Positions 1 through 14,264 of a DNA stretch of 35,000 bases are shown piece after piece. Position 1 is the stretch's first letter, and each line of letters opens with the position of its first letter. The stretch covers positions 150,001 to 185,000 of the forward strand of contig MCFG01000039.1 of NCBI GenBank assembly GCA_002104895.1. Direction: 5' to 3'. This DNA comes from Anaeromyces robustus (Eukaryota > Neocallimastigomycota > Neocallimastigomycetes > Neocallimastigales > Neocallimastigaceae). The notes beneath the pieces were generated by a model. The model saw only the letters and a list, made by a program, of their open reading frames with translations, was not told the DNA's origin and ran no database searches. The translations under genes and the position numbers were made by a program.

Positions 1-3000
1 AAATTTATATAGATAAAATCTTTTTATTTCAATAATTATATTATAACTTATAATAATAATAATCATTCAGATATACAGAAAACGCCTTCAAATAATTTAT
101 GAAATATTAATTAGAATAATAATAATAATTTATATAATATATTATAATAATTGTTAATTATTTTTATAAAAAATTAGAATAGTTGATTATTATATTAATT
201 TACAGAAATTCTTAGAATTCTAAAAATCTCAAAAAGATTTAAATTTACTTAAGATCTTAAATAATTAAAAATATCCCATTTTATCTATAATAATTAATTA
301 TACAGAAAAGATCATAAAAATCCAAAGATAAAAATAATTAATATATAGATAAATAATTAAATAGTATACTAAATAATTAAATAATTAAATAGTTAACTAG
401 TTAGATAATTAGAATAGTTATAAATCTAAATCTTAGATTATAAATTCTTATCATTAAATTTATTAATAGTTTATATAGTTTTACATTAGTTTTATATAGT
501 TAGATTTTTATCAATATTATTTTATTCATATATTTTATTTAAAATTATACATGTATAAATATATTATCAATAGATTATAATAATTAAATGTATTAATAAT
601 TATTAGATTTAGAAAAAGTATAAATAAGGATTGAAATTACAATTCCTTTTAATCTTTGTAAGATTATTAAATAACTTAGAATTAATGACTTAATAATTAT
701 TATTTAAACTTTTCTTAATTAATTATTAATAAAAAATATTATTATAAAACTTAATTATTTTAAAAAAGTGTTCTTTTAATTAATTAATTTATTGTGTATT
801 AATAAATAAATTTGCCTATTAATTATATATTTGTTTAATTAGTTATTTTGTTATTAATTAAACATCTTGACCTGACCATTATTAAACCAAAACTACCCTT
901 ATTTAACAATAAAAATGTTTAATTTATTTCCAATTTTAATAATATATGATAAAACTTTGAAATTTTTTAATTAGAAAGATAAAAAATTATAATAAATATA
1001 TTAAATATAAATTTTAGTGAATCTTCTAATCTCCTTTTTTTTTTTTTTTTTTTTTTATAATAAACAAATATTTCCTTACTATATTTTAACTTTTTTTTCT
1101 TAATTATATATATTATGGCATACATACTTTTTAACTATTTATACATCTTTAATTCATGTTGTAATATGTAAAAAATAAAATTTTTTTTTTTGAGAATATA
1201 CATAATTTACATAATACAACATTGACTGTTACATATTGCATATATCATATAAACTTAGTTTTTGTTCAACTGTGAATATTTACAATCATTTCTTTTTTTT
1301 TTAAAAAAATTTTTTTTGTAATTATAAAGTGGCACTAATTATTTTAAATCTTGAATTATTAATAATAAAAGAATCACTTGATTAAAAGGAGTTTTTAATT
1401 ATTAAGATTAGAGATATTGATTCAATAACTTTAAATGATCTTAAATTTTAAAAAACTATATTTTTTTTTAAAAAAAATAAATAAATAAAAAAGTATATAT
1501 AAAATATAAAATAAAATCATATAAAAATATTTTTTAATTAATTATTTTAATTATAAATTTGAATATTATTTTTTTTTTCAATTTTTTTTTTTATAGTTTA
1601 GAATTATTAAAAAACAATTTAAAAGATATTCATATCATATTTTTCATTTATATTTTTTGACTGATTATTGACTATTTATTTATAATTAATAGTAAATACT
1701 TATATATTTAAATATATATTTATAAATATATTATACTATTTAATATATTTATGTATAAATATGTTAAATAGTATTTTTAATTTTAATATTTTTAATAGTT
1801 TAATTTTTTTTTTTGTATGGGATAATGAGAATAAAAAATTAATTATACCATAAATATCAATATTAAAAATTATTAAAAAAAAAAAATTTTTTTTTGTTTA
1901 ATTACTGATAAATATTATTTTTATATTTACATAACATTTTTAATTTATATATATATCATATTCTAATCTATCTTTAATAATATTACTATATTAAAATGAT
2001 TAATTCGTTCACTTCTTATTATGTATTTTCTAAAAATTCTTTCTATTCAGATGGTTTCCAGTGATAATAATTAATAGTTTATAAATATTATAATCAAGAT
2101 TAATAATAAAATAAATAATATATTCTATAATCATATTTTCTAATTTTTTTTTATATAATTTGTTATTATTCAAGATATTCAGTATAAATTTATCCCCTTT
2201 AATTTTAAATTTTATTTCAAAAAAGTTACCATAACTAAATTAATTTATATATAAGATTATATTAAAAATGTTATTTTTTTTACTTAATATGTAATAATTA
2301 CAATTACTTATTTATATAAATATATATAAATAATATATAGTTGTAATTATCATATTATTTATCAAGATATTAATGGTAATTGCAATTTATTTATATTTAT
2401 AAATAAATATATATAATATGAATATAAAACATGTATAAATAATATATTTATTTCTATACTTTATCATAATTATATAAAATAATATAGATTAATAAACAAA
2501 TAATACAATGAAGTTGTTTTTTTTTAATGATGTAATAATATAAAATAAAAAAAAAAAAATAAATTGAAAAAAAAGTTAAGATAAATATATGATACAATTA
2601 ATACAACCATTTTAGTTTTAAATGCTTAAATATTATATTATTATTTTAAATAAAGAATACACAAGAGTTATTTATAATTTCATTTATAGAATTATTTAAA
2701 TATTCAAAAGAAGTATTCAGTAATTTTAATTAATTATATATAAGGATAAATATATAACTTTAGGAAAAAAAATAGTTTTAAAAGTCTATTGCTAATAAAT
2801 ATATAATAAAAGAAAAAAAAAACTAAATGAAAAGTATTATTATTAATATTTTAATTTTAAATATATATAATTAATAAATCAATTTATAAAATTATTTATA
2901 ATCAATATTATCATTATTTATAATTGATATTAAAGAAGATGTTGATAAAGAATAAATAATTATTTATTATTCATAATAATAATAATAATATTATTATTAT

Positions 3001-5738
3001 TAATTTATTTTATGATTATTCATCATTATTATTATTATTATTATTATTATCATTCAAATGGTTATTATTATATAATAATTAAAACTTATTATTACATACA
3101 AATTAATCTAATGATAGATTGTTTATATTTTCATATTTTTATATTTTAATATATTTTTATTTTTTCTATATTTAATCATTTATCAATATTATTTAATATT
3201 ATATAATATATAAATTTAATTATTTAATATATATTACATTTATTATAATATATTATATATAAAATTGATTATATTAATTCCTTTTTAATATAAAAATAAG
3301 TATGACATTTAAAAATTGAAAATAAAAAAAGTTTTTTCCTTTTTCTTTTAAGTTTTTTTTTTTTTTTAATTAATAAAAAAAATGTTTTTTTTTTTTTTTT
3401 GAAATTTTTTTGTATAATGAAAAAAAATTAAAATTAATTAAAAAAAATTTCTATCTAAGTACAAAATTTTTATAATATATTATAATATAATTAAATTATA
3501 TTGAGATTTATATTAATCACCCTAATATATATTTAAAAAACAAATGTTGTAACATCAATATAATTTTGTAATACAATTATAATATATTATCAAATGTATA
3601 ATTAAATATATTTTATTAAGCCAGTAATAAAACTTTAATTTCATTTTTTTTGTGCAAGGTTATACATTGAATATTAAAAATTTTAATTTATTACTATATA
3701 TTATTAATATAATCTAATATGTTATAGGAATTCATTTACTAAACCTTTTTTTTTTAATAAGAAGTATTTTAATTATTATAATTATTAATTAAATAATAAG
3801 TAATACTTATCATAATAGTTTTAATAGGTATAATAATAGTAAAAAATAATAGTAAAAAATAATAATTAAAATTAATAAAAAATTTGTATTAAAATTAATA
3901 ACAATATCTATAATATTTTATATATATTTATTTAAATAAAAATAATTACATCATATATAAATTATTTAATACTAAAATAAATAAATAATATATTTAAATA
4001 ATTTATTAAAATATTATTTATTCATTTATTTATGTATTGTAATTATTTATTTATTATTTATATATTCATTTATTTTTAGCATATTAATTAAACTTTTTTT
4101 TAATTAACAATATAAAAAAAAATTAATTAAAATTATTACAGTTAATTAGTAATTAAAATTTTTTTTTTAATATTTTAAGATAGGTTTGATTAATTAATCA
4201 TAAATATTTTTAGGTTATAATCTTCCATATCAAGGTTTTTTTTTTCCTTAAAAGAGATCTTAAAAATATAAATTTAAAGAAAAGGGAAGCTTTTATAAAT
4301 AATTTTGTACTATAAAAATAAGAATAAAAACAATTAACGGATTGATTTTAAGTTTTTTTTTTTTAAAAAAAAAAGCTGAAAAATTAGAAATAAAATTATA
4401 TATATCTCTATAGTAGTTAAATATATTAAAAAAGTTTAATTATATGAATTAACAACAGTTTAGTTTTATCTTAATATATAATAAAATCTTATCATATTTA
4501 ATATTTGTAAGAAAGAAATATATCTAAAATATACAATGAAATTTATATATTTTGAATATATTTGATAAATTCAATAATATTTTTTGAAAAATATAATTAA
4601 ATTTATCTTTTTTTTTATTTATTATTATTTATTAAATTAAAATAAGGTATTCTATTAATATAATACTATAATTTATTATAAGCTTGCCGTTTTTTTTTTT
4701 ACTATATAATTATAATTAATTATTTTTTATAGCTATAGAATTTTAATAAAAATATATATTAAAATGTTATTGGAATCTTTTCTTTTTTTTTAATCATTTT
4801 ATAGTATTCTTTTTATAAGTGGTGAAAATAAAAAAAAAAAAAAAAGGTATTTTTTGTCCTTTTTTTTTTTTTTTTTTGTATTATCTAAAATCATTTTGTA
4901 ATACTTAAATGTGGTGAAAATTAAGTGTTACTTACAGAAACCACTATTATATTATTATTAATAATTAGTAATCATATTTATTAATTATAAAAAAAATTTT
5001 TTTATATATTTAAAAAAAAAAATAAATTAAAAATATTTAGTGTATAATAGAATATTAATAGAATATATTAATTATTAAATGAATAATATATTATAATATA
5101 TACATAATATATACAATACAATATATTTAAAATAAATTACATTGATTTGGCTGTATTTAATATTATATTGTTATATATTATTTTTTTTTAAAAATTTTTT
5201 TTTTGTTATTTTTTAAAATTAAAAAATTCTTTTTCCTTTTTTATTTTTTTTTTTTAATTCACTTTTATTTTAACAGTTATTTTTTCTTTTTTTTCTTTTT
5301 TATCTTTTTTTTTATACCTATATTTAATATTTATTAAAAAATTTTTTTTTAAAAGCTAATCAGTATTTCTTATATTTTTTTAATAAGTCTTTATTGTATT
5401 CATAATAAATATTTTTTAATTTATTTATTTAATTTATTTTATTTTATTTAATTTTTTTGAATTTTAAATACCATAATATAATTACAGTATTATTCATATT
5501 ATCAATTTAAAAATATTTATAATATATGCAATCTTAACTTACTATTATAAATGTAACGAATATATATATTCATAATATATTATTTATATATCATATATAA
5601 CAATATTATATAATAATCCATTGACATATATATTTATATATAATTACTAATTTGAAAATTTAAAAACAAGATGAAAAATTAGACTAATTTAAAATTTTTG
5701 AAATTCCAGAATTAAAATTTTAAAAGAAGTAAAAAAAT

Positions 5739-5772
<34 letters not shown>

Positions 5773-6360
5773 TTGTGTAAGCTATTTTTAAAGGCACTAT
5801 TTGTACAAAAAATATTATTTTATTTTTAAAATTATTATAAAAATATAGAATTATTAAAAACAATAATAATAATATATATTAAATAATATTATAGAGTATT
5901 AATATATGTAATTTTAAAAGAATAAAAATTAAAAGTAAAGAATATATGATTATATCTGTATATATATTCTTTAATTTTTTATGAAAATTGTAAAAGTAAA
6001 TTTAAAAAAAAAAAAAACAAAAATAAAAAAAAAAACAAAAAAAACAAAAAAAAATAATCAATTTTAAGTTAATAATTAACCAAAATTATTTAAAACAGAA
6101 TATAGTATATCATTTTAATTATATTCATAAATTATATATTAAATAAATACTAAATAGCCATGTTTATCATAATATATTCAATTTAAATATTAAAAATAAG
6201 AAACAAAAAAAAAGAAAGAAAAAGTCTTTAATATTCATATCATCAATATTTGTAATAAGGAATTTTGCTACTCATTTCATTCCTTATTAAAAAAATTATA
6301 AATTATATATAATATAAAATAAAAATAATAATAATAGAAAAAAAAAAAAAAAAAAAAAAA
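1..6360. other. Gene-free AT-rich intergenic region
   Basis: Both strands were read and no convincing coding stretch, tRNA or rRNA was seen. The DNA is almost entirely A/T, with many homopolymer T and A runs (for example around 1030-1060, 3350-3400, 4830-4880) and short AT palindromes and trinucleotide runs (around 2970-3060). The last 23 bases are an unbroken A tract running directly into the start codon of the next gene. The promoter and 5' leader of that gene must lie in the last part of this stretch, but no specific element can be recognised in this composition. Confidence 0.7.
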
Positions 6361-8624
6361 ATGAAACTTGGTTCTTATCTAAATAGATTTAAATCTACTT
6401 CTAAAAAATATTATAAACATAAAAATCTATCAACAAGTAATAATAATAGTAACAATAACAATAACAATAACAATAATAATAATAGTAATAATAAATATTC
6501 AAACGAAAACAAAAAGTATCCTAAAAGGAAAAATTCTTTAAATTCTTTTTTTTCAACTAAATCTGCAAATTATTTTATAACTCGTCATAAAACTTTTTTT
6601 AGTAAACGTTTTAGGGATACTAAAAGTGATAATAATATTGATATTTATTCTCCTGAAGATAATGATAATATAAATAGAATTATCATGAAGCATATTAATT
6701 TTAAAAACGAAGATAATACTAATAATATTAGTATTAAAAATTCTACAAAATCTACTAATAGCTCAAAGTCATCTCTATCTCCTTCTTTAAAAAATTCACA
6801 TAAAAACTTTACAAAAAATGAAAAAGGAAAACCTACCAAACATATATCTATGCCATTATTTAATTTAAAAAAACATCATAGATCAAAGTCATTATCACCT
6901 GTTTTGGCTTTTTCAAGATTTACTTCACATATAAAATCCACTATAGGTTCAAATCATGATCGTTCCAATTCAAATTATCATCATCATCGCCCATATGACG
7001 AACAAAGTTATGGCTCAAATTCAGAAACAGCATCAATTTCTAGTGTACCAACACCAATGTCATTACCTGCTGCCATTCAACCAGGATCCATTAATACAAC
7101 AGAACCATGTATACCTCCTTCCTATATTACTCCAGCTACAACCCCTGTTGTCAATGCTATGAATAATGTTTATAATGCCTCTCATGGACGTTGTGCTCGT
7201 TCAACTTCTGCTTTAAATTATACAACACCTGTAAGAACACCATCAAATTTAAATTTAACACCAAGATCTATGAAATCAACAAGATCAGCAGTAACTCCTG
7301 TCATCAATCATCATCCATCTTCATCATCTATATTACAACCAGGATTTACCCCTAAAATGACTTCATCTCCATTAATTTTACCTGAATCCGAATCCGAAAC
7401 TGAATCAAAAACTAAAAAGAAAATTGTAACCAGAAGTATAAGTCATCCAAGTATATTATCTCTAAAGAATAAAGAAGGCAATACAAAATCTATTCATAAT
7501 AATTCACCTATAAGTAGTAATAAGGATACTCTAGATAATGAAAATTCTCTTCTTACTTTAAATAGTAGAAAAGAAACATTAGTCAATAGAAATCCAATAA
7601 CAGGAAAAAATATTGGTCGTTTAGATACCGCTAGTACAGCATTTACTAATACCAATAGTAATTGTACAACGTTTTGTAATAATTTCAGTTATGATAAACT
7701 TTCTGAACCGAAAGAAAGTTTATTATCTGTCAATGAAAATCAAAGTAGAGAAGAAACCATAGAAGGAGTTTCTACTACTAATGATACAATAAGTAAAGCA
7801 AATAATACCACTTATAGTATGTTTATGCCAAAACAAATTATTGGAAATGATAGTTTACAAAATTCAATGCAAAGAGAAATTAATGGAATTATAGAACGAT
7901 TTGATCAAACTTCTGTAAATGATTTTTCAAGTATTGATCAAGAATCAGTAGATATTAATACCTTGGGAAATAGAATTCTTTTAAAATCTATGAAAAAATT
8001 AAATAAAGATAAAAGTAATTTTTATTTATTTAATGATAATAGTAATATTGTAACTGATAATGATGATGATAATCAAAGTCAGACGGCTTTTCAAGATATT
8101 TCTATCAATGATCTTGATAATTCCATGTCAGAACAAAAGATTTATATTAGTGATATTGATATTGCTTGTTTAGATCTTAATAAAATAAAAGCTGATATTA
8201 GTGATGATATTACTGAAACTGGTAAAATTATGTCAAAAGATTCTATTACTATTGCTCCTGTAACAATTGCATCTTATGATTATATACCCCAAGTTATAAA
8301 TCCAGTAGATAATGGAAATTGTTTAAATACCAATCTCACTAATCAAGAAGCTATCGAATCAAATGAAAATCCTCTTTTACTTAATAATAACAATAATAAC
8401 AACAACACTAATAACGATAACAATACTAATAACAACACCAATAACAATTTAAATACAACTACAACTTCAAATACTAACACAAATAATAAAACTAATAATT
8501 TTAATGATATTTATTTAAAAGAAAAAATTAATCATCAATCGTTAACTAAATTATTACGAGGCAATGCCACTACAGCAATTATTGAAAATGATGATGACAA
8601 TAATAATAATAATAATAATGATAA

Positions 8625-8656
<32 letters not shown>

Positions 8657-11600
8657 CTAATAATAATACTAATAATAATAATAATAAAGATAATGATAAT
8701 AGAAATGATAATAATAATAATAATGATAATAATGATAACAATAATAGTAATAAAGATAATGATAATAAAAAAATAATTGAAGATAATGATAAAGATAATG
8801 ATAAAACTAATAATAAAGTTAAAGATCAAAATACAATTTCATTAAATGTACGTTCATCTTCCTTAAATCATCATAAAAATAATGAGGAAAAGATGATAAA
8901 TGAAAAAAATAATGTTAAGGATGAAAAAACAAATGAAATTAAAAATTTACCTTTAATTTCATCTTCAGGAAATATGCTTGATTTTGTTAGTATTGATAAA
9001 AAACCTCATATTTCACATCTTAAACATCAATCTCAACCTCAAATGAATCCAATTGCTACAAGACATTATCACCATCTTTCAGAAGGTGGTGATCGATTCA
9101 TTCATAAAGGAAAAACTATACCAGAAATTGATGAAGAAAATGATAAATTATTTAGTGATGAGGTTAGTCAAATTGAATCATTAAATTCTCTAAAAACAGC
9201 TTTACTTTTCCTTTCCAAAAATGAAACTAATATTAATAATAATAAAGGTGGCGAAAAGGGAAGAAAAAGTATGCTTACTGCTTCTTCAAATAAAATACTT
9301 GATTCAGGAAGTTCATTATTTTCAAAGAAAAAATCTTTATACAATAATGCAACATCTGTATTTAATTTAAATCCATCTAGTGGTATTAATCGTAAATACC
9401 TTTCTTTACCTTCCTTCTTTTCTCCTAATCCTATTATGCCATTAACAGCAAATGATGAAGATGGAATGTTTGATAATTGTAAAGTTATGTATCCAGTATG
9501 TCGTGTAGATTCAGGTAGAAAACTTAGAGCCTATTATGGTATAGATTGTCCAATATTTTTAGGTAATGGTTCAAAATCAAAAATGACAAATTATTATGGT
9601 GCTAAATTATATGATGAACCTTTAGATAATAAAGGAAAACAAACTTTATCATCGCCACCCCCATCATTACCTCCACAATCATCACAAAAGGATGTTCCAA
9701 TAGATAAAAAGAAAAATCAAAAATTTGTAAGACGTTTAACCTCTTTACTTCATATTACCAGTAATAATAATGATAATGATTCAACAATTATAACTGAAAA
9801 GAAAAGACTCAAAAATGATTTAAGTATAGGTAAGTGAAATAAAAATAAAAATAAAATAAAATAAATTAAAATATAATAAAATAGAAATAGAAATAGAAAT
9901 AGAAATAGAATTAAAAAACAAAAAAAAAAAAAAAGAAATAGAAATAGAATTAAAAAAAAAAAAAAAAAAAGAAAAGAAAGAAAAATCAAGATAGTTTTTT
10001 ATTTATTTATTTATTTATTTATTGAAATAAATAATTAATTGATATTATATTATATAATTAATAAATTAACAATATATTATTATATATATATACTTTATTT
10101 TCTCTTTATTATCATTACATATAATTTTAATAAATAGATACATCAAAAAAAGAAGAATGTGCAGTTGAATATGTTCCTACACCAACTGAAGCTAATAATA
10201 ATGAAGAAGATTCATTATGTTTATATAATAATGAAGGTGAAGTTATTCAAAATGCTAATATAACAAATAATATATCACCTAATACCAATAAAATAGTAGT
10301 TCCAGTTAAAAATGCTAGAACAACTAAAGATTTCTATTGTAATGAATTAAAATGCGTTGGTGATTTAATAAAAATTTATGATAAAGATAGTGAAATCTAT
10401 AGTACTAGAGAGTTTAGCTTTAAGGATTCCTTTTCAAATACCCTTCCTTATATTAGTAAAAATCCATCTGTAGTAACAAAAGATGAAACAAAAACTACCT
10501 TTAGTATGATACCATCTCATCTTAAAAATGTAATTACAACACCTTCATTTAAAAGATCTTTTTGTGATACTGAACCTTATCTTTCTTCATTTTCATTTGA
10601 ACATAGTATTTCAGAATATTCTTCCTCTGAAAGTTCATTTGATATTTCAAATCATCAAATAAATATAAAACAAATTATGGAAAGAACTACAACTACTACA
10701 ACCACTCAACATAAAATTAATAATAATAATAATAATAATAATAAAAATAATAATAATAATATCAATATAAATACCAATAATAATAATGATAATAAAAATA
10801 AAAATGTTACTGGTGATATAAATGAATTAAATCAAAATATAAAACGTTATCCATTAGATTTAGATAATTCTTACTTAATTCAAAAAACACCAGATACAGA
10901 AGAAGAAATTGATGAAGATAGTATTCAATTTTCCATAGATGAAACACCAGTAAATGAAAGTAGTAGTTTTGATGTTTGTAGACAATCTACTACAAAAGTT
11001 CTTGATAGTGATGCTGATAGCTTATTCATTTATCAATCAAATATTAATGAATTACCAGATGTTACTAATCCAAAGAAAGTAATGTATCGTAATAATAATG
11101 AGCGCCATAATACCAATAACAATAAAAAAATGAATTTAGATATTAATGCGCCATCATTAACTCAAGAACAAATTAAATCTTCATTATTTAAAGATTTATA
11201 TAATAAAAGTTTAATTAAGGATAATCAAAATTCGACTATGTCTTATTCAACAAGTTATTCATATGATTATGATTCCTATGATCAATCAGAAAATCCAATT
11301 GAAAATACTTATAGCTTTTTATTAGAAGAAATTTATAATGGTAAAAATAGTCAAGGACTTTCTGATGCCACAAAGAAGGCTAATAATAATGGTAATAATG
11401 ATAATAATGATAACAGTGATAGTGATACTGAAAATGATAGTAGTGATGAAGATTATAACTTTTATGATCCACCAGAAAATATGGATTATTGTGATAATTA
11501 CCTTGTTACCAGAAAAAAGAAGTCAAAACTTAAAAAGCCATCAAGAACTAATAAAAATACTATGATAGAAGATTCATCTATTACTCATATTCCATCTAAT

Positions 11601-14264
11601 AGTGAAACTGTAATTGCTAATAATATTAATATTGATAATTTATCATCATCAGTTCCAGTTAAATATAAACCTAGAACTTCATCCTTAAAAGCAAATACAC
11701 CTAATAAAACAAAACTTTCTACTTCTCTTCCTAATGATAACAATATAAGTAAAAAGAAGACTACAACTACTAATACTACTACTACCACAACCATATATAA
11801 ACATCCAAATAATGCTCAAAGTGATTTCGAAAATCAAAAATTCAATCAAACTCCAAATAAAGAATATTCAGCTATTAAAAATATTGAAACTAAAACCACT
11901 ATTATTGAAGAAGATGAAGATGATGGTTATTCTTCTTCTATTTCTGTTACCTCAGTAAATACTAAACTTATGATCTCTGTAACTACTAATCCTAAAAATT
12001 CAAATTCAGAAACAACCACTAATACCAATACTATTACTACTACTAATGTGAAAAAACCTATTATTAGAGGTAGAAAATCATCATTAAATGCTCAAACTGA
12101 ACCTCTAGATCTTTTGTCAAAAATTAATAATAAAAATATTTTAATGAGTGATGCCAATACAGAAAAAATAATAAAAAGTAAAACTCAAATAAGTAGTAAT
12201 GACAATAATTATAATTTATCTTCATCTTCATTTGATGAAGAAGATGAAAATGATATTGATAGAAATCATGGTGAAGAATCAATGGATATTGAAAGTGATA
12301 TGGATGTAGTAATGAAAAATGATCAAAGTGATTATGAATTAAATTTAGAAGAAGATGATGATATTGATGAAAATCAAAGTATTTCCTTTATTAAAAATCC
12401 TACAAAAAATACTAATACTATTCGTCAAAGGCTTATGACAGAAAGAAAATGTAAAAGAACTCAAAGAAAGGAATCTAAAGGAGCTATTAATCGTTATCCA
12501 AGTTGTAAACTTAGTAATAATAATGATAACAATGATAACAATAACAGCAATAATAATAATAATAATAGTAATAATAACAAAAATGATGATAATGTTAATA
12601 TTAATGAAAATGATAATAACATTAATAATAAAAACAATATTAACACCAATGTTAATACTAATACCAATACCAATACTAATACTAATAACGATACCAATAA
12701 TAATATCAATAATCTCTTTAAAAAGGGAGATATATCTATTGATAATATTAAAAAATCATCTTTATTAACTTCATCTCTTTATAGTCATCATTCAAGTAGT
12801 TCTACAAGTTCTGAAGAAAATCAAAATGATCATGAAAATAATTCTTATATTAAAATTACTAAAAATAATATTAATATGACATTTGATGGAAATAATAATG
12901 ATATTCCAATTTCTAATCATACAACAGCTACAGGTATGGCAATAGCTACTACTTCTAATCAAGAATTACAAGATCCTTATTCTCAATCTATTTCTTCTTC
13001 ACTTTCATCTATTCCTATACCAAAAAGATATGAAAAAGAAGATAAATTTTCTTATTCTTTATCATCATATAGTCATAGTGATTATTTTGAAGAAACTGAT
13101 ACTGAATATAGTTTTATTTCAAATAATATGAAACTTTATCATCATCAAAAAGCAAGACATCATACTCAAAATAATAATGGTATAATATATCAAAAGGGAG
13201 AAGGTATAGATGAAATTGATTATCTTAATACTGAAAAAGAGAATAAAGAAGAATTCCATTCTACTGAAATTCTTAGATATACTGATATTATTGATGAACC
13301 ACAATATCAAGGTGAAACCTTTAATATTGATGAAATTGAAAATGCTTCTCATTATCATACTCTTTTATCACAATTTTTATTAGAATTACTTAGAAATCAT
13401 TGTTCTGAATATTTCTTTTTATTCCATGATATGATACAATTCCAATATAAAATATTTAATTCATGTGAACAATTTACGAAGGAAGGTCAAGAAATTTTTA
13501 ATACTTATTTAACTAATGTTAGTACCTTAAAAATTAATGTGGATACCAAACTTGTTCATAAAATTGCCTATGGTATTAAATATTATGATCGTTGTTGTTT
13601 TATACCTTTAATTAATTTAGTTTTAAAGGTACTTGAAAATAAATATTTAAAATATAGATTACATCAACCTCCTTCTTCAATAGCTGAAGGTAAGAATAGT
13701 AAAAAAAAAAAAAAAAATTTTTTTTATATAATTTTTATATAAATTTTATATAATACATATATATATATATATATATATATTTTATATATAACCATTTATT
13801 TATTAATAATATTGATACTAATATATTTATACACTTATATTTATAATTTTTTTGTATTTTTATTATATATTCTATTCTATTTTGTTTTATTCTATTCTAT
13901 TTTGTTTTATTCTATTCTATTCTATTCTATTCTATTTTATTCTATTATATTATATATTATTATATAATATATTAATTTTTATTATTTAAAATCAATAGAT
14001 CCAAATCATAAACGCATGTTAATGCAAGAATATTGTGATGTATTGGATGAACAATATTCATCAAACATTAATTCAACAAAAATTTTAAGAGGAGAAGAAT
14101 CACCAAATCAAATTTATAAAAATATGTTAATACGTAAAAAGGTTATAGATTTTTGTATTTTAATCTTTGGTCAAGAATATTTCAATAAGAAAAATGAGGG
14201 TTATTCATTTAAATCTAGAATTATTAACTTTTCAGAAAAATTAATTAATCCAAAACTTAAATAG
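6361..14264 (+). CDS. Giant Asn/Ser-rich protein with C-terminal RGS-like domain
   Basis: Three exons are supported: 6361-9829, 10138-13689 and 13999-14264. Introns are 9830-10137 (donor gtaagt, acceptor tag) and 13690-13998 (donor gtaaga, acceptor tag). Both are phase 1, both junctions restore an Asp codon, and in-frame stops lie just inside the introns. The spliced reading frame is 7287 nt, or 2428 residues. The first two thirds are low-complexity, basic at the N-terminus, rich in Ser/Thr/Asn/Asp with several poly-Asn tracts (near residues 27-45 and 690-800 and in exon 2), so probably disordered. Residues about 2225-2333 (nt about 13340-13670) are ordered and resemble an RGS fold: a helical start with 'QFLLELLRNHC', then 'EIFNTYLTN', 'LKINVD' and 'CCFIPLINLVLKVLENKYL', matching the order of conserved RGS segments. 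About 95 helical residues follow. RGS proteins accelerate GTP hydrolysis by G-alpha subunits at the membrane; that role here is inferred from the fold. The start is the first ATG after a 23-base A tract; a further upstream exon cannot be excluded. Confidence 0.82.
9879..9975. repeat. GAAATA-type hexanucleotide and A-rich repeat in intron 1
   Basis: Tandem copies of AGAAAT are interrupted by A runs. The array lies inside the first intron of the RGS-like gene, close to the donor. It appears to be an ordinary microsatellite with no sign of coding function. Confidence 0.7.
13871..13946. repeat. TCTAT pentanucleotide microsatellite in intron 2
   Basis: Repeated TCTAT units are interrupted twice by TTTGTTTTAT. 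The array lies in the second intron of the RGS-like gene and is pyrimidine-rich on the sense strand, roughly 50-130 nt before the acceptor. Confidence 0.75.

Noticed and set aside
862-905. Slightly GC-richer patch as a tRNA or gene fragment
   Set aside because: No cloverleaf arms, no conserved tRNA bases and no usable frame.
8535-8829. Leu- and Ile-rich minus-strand frames within the giant gene
   Set aside because: Complementary readings of poly-Asn codons; no membrane protein is supported.
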